A DNA stretch of 38,457 nt from Microcystis aeruginosa Ma_SC_T_19800800_S464 (GCA_007095785.1 SFBL01000138.1:1-38457); one strand, 5' to 3'; positions 7,094 to 15,735 are shown, counted from the first letter of the stretch. Notes: generated from the sequence alone by a model not told the origin. Made by a program: numbers and translations.

Positions 7094-8491
7094 CTACTTA
7101 TTAGTAATTGGTATTCCTATCCATTGACTTAATTCCGCTGCTAACCATTCAATTTCGGGTTTACTCAGATATTCTTTTGTCTTACTGCTAATAGTATATT
7201 CTTTAGTCCCCGCCCAAATAGTTAAAGCCATCGGCACATAAACTCGATCGCCATCACCATCTTTGGTATGATAACTATCAGCTTTCACCAGTTTATTAAT
7301 ATGTTCCCGTGCCATTTTCTTTTTGCCCGGAAGTGTCAAACCAAAAATTCGCTGAATGGTAACAATTTCTTGACTATCAATAGTGATAATTTCCTCCCCT
7401 TTGAGACAATAAATAATCTGGTAAAGCATTCCTAAACCCACAAACCAAAAGGGCAAGGAAAAGAGCAGAAAAAACCAACTTATCCACAGAGGAACAGAAA
7501 CGGCTCCTCCTGTCCATACTAATAAAAAAGCATTCCAAGCGATGGCAAAAGCTCCAAGAAAAATTAATTTAGGGGTGAAACCTTCGGGAGGTAAAGATAT
7601 TTTAATTTTCTCCTCGTTTTTTTGCAATTGTACCCGACTACCTGCTGGCTTTTCAAGGGTTGAGGAAGTTAATTGCATTTCGTGGAGAGTATTTAAAGCT
7701 TGATTTGCTGCCTGGGCCGAAACAAACCTTTTCTCGATACTAGGTTCGATTAACTGCCCTAACCAACGAACAAAAGCAGGGCTTAAATTGGCTAAATTAT
7801 TTAATTGAATTTTGCCATCTTTTTGGGGTAAATCGGCGGGATGAATGCCTGTAGCTAGATAGATTAAAGTAGCCCCTAAACTGTATAAATCAGAAGCAGC
7901 AACGGTGCGACCCCCGAATTGTTCTGGGGGCATATAACCGTAGGTTCCGACGATAGTTAAAGTGGCCTGTTCCTGTTGAGCAACAGTCTGGACAGAACCA
8001 AAATCAATTAAATAAACATTACCGATACTATGGCCAGATCGATCTTTTAGTAAAATATTACTGGGTTTCAAATCCCGGTGGATAATTGGCGGATTAAGTC
8101 CATGGAGATAAATTAAAATACCTAGGATAGATTTAGCTAATTCTTGTAGCTCTGCTTCACTAAATTTGCGACCAGTTTCTATCTGTTCCTTAAGAGATTT
8201 AGCTTCGATATAACTCTGAACAAGGGCAAAACCTTGATAGGTATCGGTGCGAACTTCAAAATAGTCGATATATTCAGGAATCGAGCGACAATCTAGATGT
8301 TTAAGAGTTTCAGCTTCCCGTTGAAAGAGTTTTAAATCTGTCCATTCAAAATCGGGACTGAAGATTAATAATTTGACAACAACAGTAGCGCCAGTTTTTA
8401 GATCTTGGGACAGAAACGTGCGTCTTCCGGTTTGTTTACCTAACTGACTTTGAATTTGGTATCGATCGCCTAAAATTTGCCCTGGCAGCAT
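7094..8491 (-). CDS. Membrane-anchored serine/threonine protein kinase
   Basis: A 465-residue protein. An N-terminal Hanks-type kinase domain occupies about residues 11-270, with Lys40 in VVVK, the catalytic loop HRDLKPSN at 138-145, DFG at 163-165 and an activation-segment end MPPE near 187-190. The glycine-rich loop is weak (LGKQTGRRTF lacks the full GxGxxG). Two hydrophobic helices follow at about 308-329 and 333-363, then a cytoplasmic tail of about 100 residues that looks like a small beta-rich domain. It would phosphorylate Ser/Thr residues at the membrane; the target is unknown. No phosphatase or obvious substrate gene is adjacent. Confidence 0.9.
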   Translation of the reverse strand: MLPGQILGDRYQIQSQLGKQTGRRTFLSQDLKTGATVVVKLLIFSPDFEWTDLKLFQREAETLKHLDCRSIPEYIDYFEVRTDTYQGFALVQSYIEAKSLKEQIETGRKFSEAELQELAKSILGILIYLHGLNPPIIHRDLKPSNILLKDRSGHSIGNVYLIDFGSVQTVAQQEQATLTIVGTYGYMPPEQFGGRTVAASDLYSLGATLIYLATGIHPADLPQKDGKIQLNNLANLSPAFVRWLGQLIEPSIEKRFVSAQAANQALNTLHEMQLTSSTLEKPAGSRVQLQKNEEKIKISLPPEGFTPKLIFLGAFAIAWNAFLLVWTGGAVSVPLWISWFFLLFSLPFWFVGLGMLYQIIYCLKGEEIITIDSQEIVTIQRIFGLTLPGKKKMAREHINKLVKADSYHTKDGDGDRVYVPMALTIWAGTKEYTISSKTKEYLSKPEIEWLAAELSQWIGIPITNK

Positions 8492-8607
8492 ACAATGTAT
8501 TTCTAGGATAATCCTAATTATAGGTTAATCGAGAAATTTCTCAACTGCAAGCTAAGAAAACGGAGGCTTGACCGAATCATCAAAACTTCAGCATCTCCGA
8601 TGATAAC

Positions 8608-8730
8608 GGGAGCATCTCACCTTTGTAACCCCTAAATCAGGTTTTTATGTCAAGCTATTTTGAAAGCCTTGCTAGAAACCAGTTTTATGGATAAGTATAA
8701 TTACTCACTTGCATCAATGAGATGCTCCCG
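8608..8730. mobile_element. 123-bp MITE with 12-bp terminal inverted repeats and 9-bp target duplication
   Basis: GGGAGCATCTCA at 8608-8619 is the exact reverse complement of TGAGATGCTCCC at 8719-8730. The nonamer GATGATAAC immediately precedes the left repeat (8599-8607) and immediately follows the right one (8731-8739), as expected for a target-site duplication. The interior of about 99 bases is AT-rich and has no useful reading frame. This is the structure of a non-autonomous element moved by a transposase encoded elsewhere; a 9-base duplication would suit an IS4-like enzyme, which is inference. Confidence 0.85.
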
Positions 8731-8739
8731 ATGATAACT

Positions 8740-9025
8740 GCGGCGAAATTCAATTATATCGCCGGTTTTTTGCTAATCTCTGGACTGAGGGAGGTATTTT
8801 TTCAGGTTAAAAGAGAAAATAGGCATCAGAAAAAAAAAGACCTCTCTCGGTCTGGGGAATTTTAGTACAAGTATTCAGAATAGCAACTGCGGCGCTGCCA
8901 TGTAGTCTGAAGGCGTAATTTAGACAGTCAACAGCTTAGGGGACAAGGGAGCAATCAGTTTAATTCCCATTGAGGTAGAGTTTCCTGATATAGTTTTAAA
9001 AGCAGTCGGTTCAAGACAAAAAGAC
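8740..9025. other. crtE upstream region, no gene recognised
   Basis: No reading frame with family features, RNA fold or clear operator was seen. An AT-rich GATATAGTTTT stretch at about 8988 could hold a -10 element for crtE, but there is no convincing -35 box. Confidence 0.35.
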
Positions 9026-9955
9026 ATGGTTACTAGGGGCGAACGAGGAGTAGAAGTGAGGAAAAACGAGATCTTTTCTCTGGCTTCCTATCTGGAGGAA
9101 AAGCGGTTAATTGTCGAGTCAGCTTTGGATGGCTCTTTAGTTATCGGCAATCCCGCCAAAATCTACGAGGCGATGCGCTATTCTCTCCTCGCTGGCGGCA
9201 AACGTCTGCGACCAATTTTATGTCTGGCTACCTGTGAATTGATGGGGGGTTCCCTGGAGATGGCTTTACCCACCGCTTGCGCCCTAGAAATGATTCACAC
9301 GATGTCATTAATTCATGACGATTTACCCGCCATGGACAACGATGATTACCGACGCGGGAAATTAACCAATCATAAGGTTTTTGGCGAAGATATCGCTATT
9401 TTAGCTGGGGATGGTCTCCTGGCCTACGCTTTCGAGTATGTGGCTACCCAGACTCGTAATGTTCCCCCCGTACAGATTTTAGAGGTAATTGCTAGTTTAG
9501 GTCGCACGGTCGGGGCAGCGGGTTTGGTGGGAGGTCAGGTTTTAGACTTGGAATCTGAAGGAAAACCCGATATTTCGGCAGAAACTCTCGGTTTTATCCA
9601 TACTCAGAAAACCGGGGCCCTGTTGGAGACTTCTGTGGTGTCGGGGGCAGTTTTAGCGGGGGCAAAAGGGGAAGATATAGCTAAATTAGCCCGTTATGCC
9701 CAAAATATTGGCTTGGCTTTCCAAATTATCGATGATGTTCTCGATATCACGGCGACAAAGGAGGAATTAGGCAAAACCGCCGGCAAGGATCTACAGGCAC
9801 AAAAAGCTACCTATCCTAGTCTCTGGGGGATAGAAGGGTCCCGCCAGCAAGCTCAACAGTTAATAGATAGTGCCATCAATGAATTGAGTGGCTACGATGA
9901 GGCCGCTGAACCTTTACGGGCCATCGCTGAGTATATTGTTAATCGTAAAAATTAA
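9026..9955 (+). CDS. crtE: Geranylgeranyl diphosphate synthase
   Basis: Condenses isopentenyl diphosphate with allylic diphosphates to make the C20 precursor of carotenoids, chlorophyll phytyl chains and quinone tails. The 309-residue protein has both aspartate-rich motifs: [10 protein letters not shown] at residues 98-107 and DDVLD at 236-240, plus GGKRLRP near 57-63. Sequence and length agree with cyanobacterial CrtE. The chosen ATG gives about 20 residues before the conserved region and has no strong ribosome site; a slightly later start cannot be excluded. The next gene, a divergent PAP2-family protein, starts 17 bases after the stop and is probably cotranscribed. Confidence 0.95.
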   Translation: MVTRGERGVEVRKNEIFSLASYLEEKRLIVESALDGSLVIGNPAKIYEAMRYSLLAGGKRLRPILCLATCELMGGSLEMALPTACALEMIHTMSLIHDDLPAMDNDDYRRGKLTNHKVFGEDIAILAGDGLLAYAFEYVATQTRNVPPVQILEVIASLGRTVGAAGLVGGQVLDLESEGKPDISAETLGFIHTQKTGALLETSVVSGAVLAGAKGEDIAKLARYAQNIGLAFQIIDDVLDITATKEELGKTAGKDLQAQKATYPSLWGIEGSRQQAQQLIDSAINELSGYDEAAEPLRAIAEYIVNRKN

Positions 9956-9972
9956 ATTAAACGAGTGAGATT

Positions 9973-10425
9973 ATGCAGGACTTCCAGCAGGTGTTACACA
10001 ATCAAATACTGCTAATCTCTCTTTTAGCTTGTTTCACTGCCCAGGGACTAAAAGCGCTGATTGAGTTAATCCGCGATGGTAAGGTGAGTCTGCGCTATCT
10101 AGTCTCGTCGGGGGGAATGCCTAGCGCTCACTCGGCGCTGGTGGGGGCCTTGGCTACTGGGGTAGGATTACAGATGGGTTGGTCTAGTTCCGAATTTGCC
10201 ATTGCTGCGCTTTTTGCGGTTATTGTTATGTATGATGCGGCCGGAGTGCGTCAGGCAGCGGGAAAACAGGCCCGGATTCTCAATCAAATTATCGATGAAA
10301 TGTTCCAGGGGGGCAAGGAATTTAACGAGGAACGTTTAAAGGAATTAATTGGTCATACTCCTTTTCAAGTGCTGGTCGGTTTAAGTTTAGGTATCGGTAT
10401 CGCCATGGTCTTACTCTGTCATTAA
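9973..10425 (+). CDS. Divergent PAP2-family membrane protein
   Basis: A 150-residue membrane protein related to the YuiD/divergent PAP2 family. Visible features are the SGGMPSAHSA motif near residue 46, matching part of the phosphatase signature, and YDAAGVRQAAGKQARILN near residue 81, with hydrophobic helices around 11-25, 55-85 and 132-149. Classical PAP2 enzymes hydrolyse lipid or isoprenoid phosphates. Its position directly after crtE, 17 bases downstream, suggests action on prenyl phosphates, but that is inference. An ATG at 9973 follows a weak GAG-type ribosome site. Confidence 0.88.
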   Translation: MQDFQQVLHNQILLISLLACFTAQGLKALIELIRDGKVSLRYLVSSGGMPSAHSALVGALATGVGLQMGWSSSEFAIAALFAVIVMYDAAGVRQAAGKQARILNQIIDEMFQGGKEFNEERLKELIGHTPFQVLVGLSLGIGIAMVLLCH

Positions 10426-10481
10426 TTGAGGTATTTTCTGGGGTTGAGATAAACTAGATTTAATAACCGGCCAATTCAAAT

Positions 10482-10825
10482 TTGACACGCATCAGCAGCA
10501 ATGTTTGAGATAGAGACAAAAAGGAATCCACTCAACAAAGTGCTGATAACTGTGTAAATGGCAAAAGCATCACTCCAGTATTCAGCTACACGGTCTAAAT
10601 AATAGGACTTGAAGTTTCTGTAATGATCACTATGAAAAGCGATTAAAATCGTCATAATTTCCCACAGACATAAGCTTCTTTTTTGTTGTCGAGTCTTCAG
10701 TCCATAAGCAAGTAAGCTTTTTGAGCATTGAGGTGCAAATTATTGGCAAAAATCATCGACAGGACAGAACAAAGCATCTATACTAACCCTAGGGCAAGGT
10801 GGCTGAATGGTTTTCTGTTTTTCAG
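10482..10825 (-). pseudogene. Decayed N-terminal fragment of an IS982 transposase
   Basis: This stretch aligns base by base with 5255-5610 of the IS982 element in the same orientation; shared blocks include GGAATCCACTCAA, TTGGCAAAAATCATCGACA and TCTGTTTTTCAGCA. About 14 bases are missing after an AAAAAGG run, and many substitutions remove any long frame. The C-terminal two thirds and both element ends are absent. It fills most of the 455-base gap between the PAP2 gene and dapB. Confidence 0.8.
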
Positions 10826-10886
10826 CAGATCACTTCTCCCTTTTCTTATCCCGAAATCAGGTTATATATAAGGAGAATAATTGACC

Positions 10887-11717
10887 ATGACTGAAAATAG
10901 AGGCCCGATTCCTATAGTTGTCAACGGTGCAGCCGGTAAAATGGGACGGGAAGTCATTAAGGCCGTTGCTCGTGCCGACGATATGATCTTAGTGGGTGCA
11001 GTGGATCGAAATCCAGCTTTTCGAGGTCAGGATGTGGGGGAAGTGGCCGGTTGTGAACCCCTAGAAGTGCCGATTCTCGACGATTTACAGAGTGTTTTAG
11101 TCCTGGCAACTCAGGAAAAAGTGCAAGGGGTGATGGTGGATTTTACCCATCCCGACGGTGTTTATGACAATACCCGCAGTGCGATCGCCTATGGAGTGCG
11201 TCCCGTGGTGGGAACTACGGGATTATCGGCGGCACAACTGCAAGATTTAGCCGAATTTGCCGAAAAAGCCAGCACTGGCTGTTTAGTTATCCCCAATTTT
11301 TCCATTGGCATGGTTTTACTACAACAGGCTGCCATGCAAGCATCCCGCTACTTTGATCATGTGGAAATTATCGAACTGCATCACAATCAAAAAGCAGACG
11401 CGCCCAGTGGCACAGCCATTAAAACCGCCGAATTACTGGCAGAATTAGGTAAAACCTTTAATCCTGCCCAAGTTTCCGAAAAAGAAACCATCCCCGGCGC
11501 CAGAGGCGGTTTAACTGCCGAGAACATCCGTATCCATAGCGTGCGTTTACCCGGTTTAATTGCCCACCAGGAAGTCATTTTCGGTTCCCCCGGGGAAATC
11601 TATACCCTTCGTCATGATACCAGCGATCGCTCCTGTTATATGCCGGGGGTTCTCCTCTCTATCCGCAAAGTTACTCAGCTGCAATCCCTCGTTTACGGTT
11701 TAGAAAAAATCCTCTAA
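10887..11717 (+). CDS. dapB: 4-hydroxy-tetrahydrodipicolinate reductase
   Basis: Catalyses the NAD(P)H-dependent reduction step of the diaminopimelate pathway, supplying lysine and the peptidoglycan cross-linking residue. From the chosen ATG it has 276 residues, with the nucleotide-binding loop GAAGKMGR at 14-21 and the signature [15 protein letters not shown] at 163-177, which contains the catalytic His165 and Lys169. AGGAG at 10871-10875 serves as ribosome site. A TTG at 10881 would add two residues and lies closer to AGGAG, but the ATG matches the usual cyanobacterial N-terminus better. Just upstream is an IS982 remnant, so the promoter may partly lie in old IS sequence. Confidence 0.95.
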   Translation: MTENRGPIPIVVNGAAGKMGREVIKAVARADDMILVGAVDRNPAFRGQDVGEVAGCEPLEVPILDDLQSVLVLATQEKVQGVMVDFTHPDGVYDNTRSAIAYGVRPVVGTTGLSAAQLQDLAEFAEKASTGCLVIPNFSIGMVLLQQAAMQASRYFDHVEIIELHHNQKADAPSGTAIKTAELLAELGKTFNPAQVSEKETIPGARGGLTAENIRIHSVRLPGLIAHQEVIFGSPGEIYTLRHDTSDRSCYMPGVLLSIRKVTQLQSLVYGLEKIL

Positions 11718-11726
11718 ATCAATATA

Positions 11727-11815
11727 GGTAGTGATTTTATTGTAGTGGTGATAGCTCAAACCTTAGCTAATTGGGCATTGTCGTCATCAATAAAGTACCA
11801 AACTGTTCGGCACCC
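11727..11815. repeat. Diverged repeat, copy B
   Basis: Starts ten bases after the dapB stop and aligns with 4558-4648 in the same orientation; both contain a GCATTGT(A/C)GTCAT block and an ATAAA(A/G)TACCAAA block. On the minus strand it encodes WYFIDDDNAQLAK, then appears to lose one base before GLSYHHYNKITTY. It runs into a C-rich/G-rich hairpin at about 11812-11832. Confidence 0.5.
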
Positions 11816-11942
11816 CCCTAGGGGTTAGGGGGGTTGGGGGTGAGGGACACGAATAAAGAAAAATGGTATTGGCTTATTCATAAAAGAACTGATGAGCCGT
11901 CAACTTCATTTCACAGTGGTTATTCTGACTTGAGAAAGTTAT

Positions 11943-12599
11943 TTAACTTACTTCCGATGATGGCTGTACTTTCTGACCTATTTTCGGTTCTGTGCCTGCC
12001 AACAATCTTTTAATATTACCCTGATGACGAACAATCACATAGATTCCCGCCATCAAACTAAATAAAATATAGGGGAGAGGTTGACCTAAAATAACCATTA
12101 AAATATTCACCACCAGCGCCCCGATAATCGAACCTAAAGAAACAATCCGGAAAAGTGCGAGCATAACCAAAAAACTCGCCAAAGTTCCGCAGGCCACTAG
12201 GGGATTCATCACTAATAAAACCCCTAAACTGGTGGCGACGGATTTCCCCCCGCTAAAATTCAAAAAAATCGATTTACTATGACCGATGACTGCCCCCAAT
12301 GCTGCCCCAATAATTAACCAATAATACCAACTTTCTGGGAGAGGATTGACATCCATAAAATATAGCCCTCGTACTAGGGCCACCGCCGCCATTCCTTTTA
12401 ACATATCAATTAATAACACCGTCGCCCCGGCAGTTTTTCCCAGAGTTCTCAACACATTGGTAGCCCCGGTGGAACCGGAACCATAGTCACGAATATCGAT
12501 ACCTTTGCTGTATTTACCGATTAAATAACCCGTGGGAATCGAACCGAGCAGATAGGATAAAAATAAGATACCAAGACTGATAAGAATCGGAATAAGCAT
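11943..12599 (-). CDS. plsY: Glycerol-3-phosphate acyltransferase PlsY
   Basis: An inner-membrane enzyme that transfers the acyl group from acyl phosphate to glycerol-3-phosphate, the first step of phospholipid and glycolipid synthesis. The 218-residue protein has the three PlsY loop motifs: GSIPTGYLIGK near residue 18, GSGSTGATNVLRTLGK near 41, and GHSKSIFLNFSGGKSVAT near 105, separated by hydrophobic helices. Length is normal. The gene lies 69 bases downstream of an SDR gene on the same strand; convergent dapB ends 225 bases away with repeat copy B between them. No ribosome site stands out. Confidence 0.95.
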   Translation of the reverse strand: MLIPILISLGILFLSYLLGSIPTGYLIGKYSKGIDIRDYGSGSTGATNVLRTLGKTAGATVLLIDMLKGMAAVALVRGLYFMDVNPLPESWYYWLIIGAALGAVIGHSKSIFLNFSGGKSVATSLGVLLVMNPLVACGTLASFLVMLALFRIVSLGSIIGALVVNILMVILGQPLPYILFSLMAGIYVIVRHQGNIKRLLAGTEPKIGQKVQPSSEVS

Positions 12600-12668
12600 A
12601 AATTAAACCCAATTTTTAGCAAGAGCGAGCGCCGTCATCAGTGTATCAGCCCGAAGACAAAAAAACAC

Positions 12669-13364
12669 TCACAGGGAACCATAGACGGGAATTGCCGCCC
12701 CGCGCAGGTCTTTCGCCCCTTCCCCCGCCAGAAAACAGATCACCTCGGCTAGAGATTGGGGACTTACCCAGTCCTTGGCATTTGCCTCTCCCATCGCTTC
12801 CCGGTTGCCCGGAGTATCGATAATACTGGGCAAAACCACGTTAGCGGTAATATTAGTCTGTTTGGTTTCTTCTGCGATCGCTTGGGTTAAAGCCACTACC
12901 GCCGCTTTCGAGGCACAATAGGCGGCCAAATTTGCCCCCGGTTGTACGGCACCACGAGAACCGATAGTGACGATACGACCATAATTATGAAGTTTCATCG
13001 AGCGTAAACAGTGTTTACACAGTAAAAAAGTGCTATGGAGGTTTAAATCGAACATTTTTAGCCAATCTTCATAGCTAAACTCCTCCGTCGCCCCCATGGT
13101 AAAACCCCCGACTAGATGAATTAAAACATCGACCCGACCGAGATCATCAATTAATCTAGCCACGGCAGTTTCTTGGGTTAAATCCACCCTGACAAAGCGA
13201 ATACGCTCAAATTCCGCCGCCCTCAGCCGAGATTTCAGACGACCTACCTCCCTTTCCTCCCGATAGGTCATGGTTAGATGACCGCCATGGTGTAAAACCG
13301 CCGGAGTGACTCCTAAACCCAGTCCTCCCGTACCGCCGGTCAGCAATACCCGTTTATCTTTCAT
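12669..13364 (-). CDS. Short-chain dehydrogenase/reductase
   Basis: A 231-residue Rossmann-fold oxidoreductase of the classical SDR type. It has the cofactor loop TGGTGGLG at residues 9-16, Asn108, Ser136 in IGSRGAV, and the catalytic pair Tyr149 and Lys153 in YCASK. An in-frame start 60 bases upstream (13424) exists, but the extra 20 residues match no SDR feature, so the ATG giving MKDKRVLLTGG is used. The substrate cannot be told. It follows a lone ABC ATPase gene on the same strand with an 82-base gap measured from this start, and precedes plsY; no functional link is evident. Confidence 0.88.
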   Translation of the reverse strand: MKDKRVLLTGGTGGLGLGVTPAVLHHGGHLTMTYREEREVGRLKSRLRAAEFERIRFVRVDLTQETAVARLIDDLGRVDVLIHLVGGFTMGATEEFSYEDWLKMFDLNLHSTFLLCKHCLRSMKLHNYGRIVTIGSRGAVQPGANLAAYCASKAAVVALTQAIAEETKQTNITANVVLPSIIDTPGNREAMGEANAKDWVSPQSLAEVICFLAGEGAKDLRGAAIPVYGSL

Positions 13365-13446
13365 ATTGATTGATATATAATCGATCGCTCCAATTATAGA
13401 CGATTTAACTGGGCAATTAGGCAATATTACAGCCTTTCTCGCCGGA

Positions 13447-14472
13447 CTAGGATTCCTTCATCGCTTGTTTTTTCTCCGCCTTCAGGTCGCGACTGCTGGC
13501 GGCGGCAATTTCCGCATCCATCAGGGTGCGTCCGGTGGCCGCTAGATAGACATCATCGAGACTAGGACGGGATTGGGCCATGCTAAACACGGGTAATCCC
13601 GATTCGGCTAGGGTTTGTTCAATTTTGCTTAAAGGATTGCTATTGGCCGTGACGATAAGATTAAGGGAGTTACCCTGGGCGGTATTGACGATCACTTCCT
13701 CGACAAAAGGCAGACGGGATAATAATTCTTTCGCTTGGAAAGCCTCTTCCTCTGGGGAAAATTCTCGCACTTTTAGGGTAATGCGATCGCCGCCCAGTTG
13801 CTCCTTCAGTTGTGAGGGTGTACCCCGAGCGATGACGATACCATTGTCGATAATTGCCAAGTTATCGGCCAAAGCGTCGATTTCTTCGAGATAATGGCTG
13901 GTAATTAATACACTGGTTCCGGCCGCCCGTAATTGTCGCAGAAAATCCCAGACAATCAAACGACTTTCGATATCGAGGCCCACAGTCGGTTCATCCAGCA
14001 CCAAAACTTCCGGCTGATGCAGTAATCCCGCCGCTAAATCCAGTCGTTTTTTGATGCCGCCGGAATAGGTCCCCGTTTTTTTGTCGGCGTATTCCTCTAA
14101 TCCTAAAAGATTTATTAATTCTTTGATGCGCTCTCTTGACTTTTGAGCGGGAATGTGATAAAGAGCCGCTTGTAGTTGCAACAGTTCCCGTCCCGTGAGC
14201 ATTTTATCGAGGGCGACTTCTTGGGCCACGTAACCCAGGCGTTTACGGGCGGATTTGGGGTTATTCAGGGCATCGACACCCCCCACCTCGATTTTGCCGC
14301 CATCGGGTTTAGCAAGGGTGCAAAGACAGCGAATCGTGGTGGTTTTCCCCGCACCATTGGGACCTAGTAAACCGAAGATTTCTGCCGCTGCCACGGTAAA
14401 GGAGATATCTTTAACCGCTGCTGTCTGACCGTAGGATTTTTTTAACTTTTCGATCGCCACCGCAAGGGTCAT
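13447..14472 (-). CDS. ABC transporter ATP-binding protein, DrrA-like
   Basis: A 341-residue cytoplasmic ATPase of the daunorubicin-resistance (DrrA) type, normally driving export with a membrane partner. Visible are Walker A GPNGAGKTT near residue 38, the signature YSGGIKKRLDLAAGLL near 136, Walker B VLVLDEPTVGLD near 156, and the switch histidine in ITSHYLEE. The C-terminal 120 residues form the accessory domain usual in this class. A GTG at 14490 would add six residues; the ATG at 14472 is preferred. No ABC-2 permease gene is adjacent, so its partner is elsewhere on the chromosome. Substrate unknown. Confidence 0.9.
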   Translation of the reverse strand: MTLAVAIEKLKKSYGQTAAVKDISFTVAAAEIFGLLGPNGAGKTTTIRCLCTLAKPDGGKIEVGGVDALNNPKSARKRLGYVAQEVALDKMLTGRELLQLQAALYHIPAQKSRERIKELINLLGLEEYADKKTGTYSGGIKKRLDLAAGLLHQPEVLVLDEPTVGLDIESRLIVWDFLRQLRAAGTSVLITSHYLEEIDALADNLAIIDNGIVIARGTPSQLKEQLGGDRITLKVREFSPEEEAFQAKELLSRLPFVEEVIVNTAQGNSLNLIVTANSNPLSKIEQTLAESGLPVFSMAQSRPSLDDVYLAATGRTLMDAEIAAASSRDLKAEKKQAMKES

Positions 14473-14490
14473 AAGCTGATTTTCGCCCAC

Positions 14491-14772
14491 TTGAGCGAGA
14501 CAATTTTTTTGTTAACTTTCTCGGTCTATTTTAACCCAGATTCCCCACTGCAAAATCTAACACAGCCTTGTTTATCTTTTCTGATCAAGATAAACTTTGA
14601 CGGGATTTGGCCTCATCTCCAGAGAACCTGCTGCTGTTCCGGCGTTGCCTGTTCCTTGATCGACCTAGACCCATTTAGAGGCGCGGGCAACTTATTCAGA
14701 CAGCATTGTTCATGTTAACTTAAATTAACTTTGTTGGCAAAAGTGAATCGGAACAAGGGTTTTTCGCTAAAG
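14491..14772. other. Divergent intergenic region without recognised gene
   Basis: Separates the leftward ATPase gene from the rightward PEP-CTERM gene. A 75-codon open frame on the plus strand here has no ribosome site and low-complexity, non-protein-like composition, so it is not called. The Zur-type box lies at its right edge. Confidence 0.4.
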
Positions 14773-14787
14773 TGACAATGATTATCA
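14773..14787. promoter_or_regulatory. Zur-type operator (7-1-7 inverted repeat)
   Basis: TGACAAT-G-ATTATCA is an inverted repeat with a single mismatch, fitting the 7-1-7 architecture reported for zinc-uptake regulator boxes in cyanobacteria. Extended to 14774-14792 it also matches 15 of 19 positions of the classical Fur box, so Fur control is an alternative. It ends 21 bases before the ATG of the PEP-CTERM gene, where bound repressor would block transcription or its start. Confidence 0.7.
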
Positions 14788-14808
14788 TTCTAATTAATCA
14801 GAGAAATC

Positions 14809-15693
14809 ATGGTTCTACAGGTCTCTAGGGTAGGATTAGTTTGTGCTGGGAAGAAAATCCGCGAAAAAAGCCCTACATCTCCATTTATCGCCGTTAGCTT
14901 CATTTTATCGCTTTCTTTCGCCCTCGTAACGGTGGCTAAGGCTGAAGAGCCTGCCATTGGTCAGAGTTTGCCCGAATTTTATATCGGGGTGGATAATCAA
15001 ATCACCTTAACTCGGGGCATCTATGAGGGATTAGCCAATCCTAACTATAACCGGTTAACTCTTCTGGTTGCTCACCGAGAGGGAAACCCTCATTTTCACG
15101 GTATCGGCACTTACAGTTATTCTGGCCCATCTAGTAATCCGGTAGTTAATCCCACTAACACCAATAATCGCATTCCTGAGACTTCTACAGGATTGCCTCC
15201 TCTCTCATTAATTGCAGGAAAAGGAATTTTTCAGAATAGTTTTGTTAGTGCTGCCACTGGGGAGGAATATAGCAATTTACTGATGCAATCAGTGGCAACT
15301 ATTAATAATTCCTCTGACTTGGGAGAACAAGCTCTTTTTAACAGTTCTGGGGGACGGTGGAATCGGTCTTTAGGTAATGCCAACCTATCCTTACAACTGT
15401 TAGAGATTAGTGATGGATTAACAGTAGCTAACTCTTTAGGACAGACAATTTTAGCTAATGCTGGAGATATCTATGCGATCGGTACCGGTGATAACTTCTC
15501 CTTTTTACCGAAGTTTCTTGCCTCTCGACCGGGAAAATATTCAGCCAGTTTTAAACTGGTAGATCTTAGCCTTTCTTGGGGAGAGTCAGGAATTTTTAAC
15601 CTAGATTTTCAAACAGTTCCCGAACCATCCACTCTGATCGCCTTAATACTGTTTGGGTCAATTTTATTAACTCGATCGAGTAGTAAAAACTAA
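14809..15693 (+). CDS. Secreted PEP-CTERM protein, All3515-like, probably metal-regulated
   Basis: A 294-residue exported protein. A hydrophobic signal segment (about residues 24-43, ending VTVAKA before EEP) follows a basic N-terminus, and the C-terminus has the sorting signal VPEPST, a hydrophobic helix and a short polar tail. The mature domain opens with FYIGVDNQITLTRGIYEGL and contains HREGNPHFHGIGTYSY, whose three histidines could bind metal. It resembles, from memory, the Anabaena All3515 family of Zur-repressed PEP-CTERM proteins; that needs a search. The Zur-type box directly upstream supports regulation by zinc (or iron). A strong hairpin follows the stop codon. Confidence 0.8.
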   Translation: MVLQVSRVGLVCAGKKIREKSPTSPFIAVSFILSLSFALVTVAKAEEPAIGQSLPEFYIGVDNQITLTRGIYEGLANPNYNRLTLLVAHREGNPHFHGIGTYSYSGPSSNPVVNPTNTNNRIPETSTGLPPLSLIAGKGIFQNSFVSAATGEEYSNLLMQSVATINNSSDLGEQALFNSSGGRWNRSLGNANLSLQLLEISDGLTVANSLGQTILANAGDIYAIGTGDNFSFLPKFLASRPGKYSASFKLVDLSLSWGESGIFNLDFQTVPEPSTLIALILFGSILLTRSSSKN

Positions 15694-15700
15694 AACCAAT

Positions 15701-15735
15701 CGGTTTTGGAGAGAGCAAACTTATCTCCAAAACCG
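15701..15735 (+). terminator. Hairpin terminator candidate after the PEP-CTERM gene
   Basis: CGGTTTTGGAGA (15701-15712) pairs perfectly with TCTCCAAAACCG (15724-15735) around an 11-base loop, beginning seven bases after the stop codon. There is no following T tract, so termination may be inefficient or the stem may act mainly in RNA stability. Confidence 0.6.

Noticed and set aside
12641-12823. Plus-strand 60-codon Pro-rich frame
   Set aside because: It is antisense to the end of the SDR gene and has low-complexity composition.
14491-14718. A 75-codon plus-strand frame upstream of the PEP-CTERM gene
   Set aside because: No ribosome site, no domain, and it overlaps the likely promoter region of the divergent ATPase gene.
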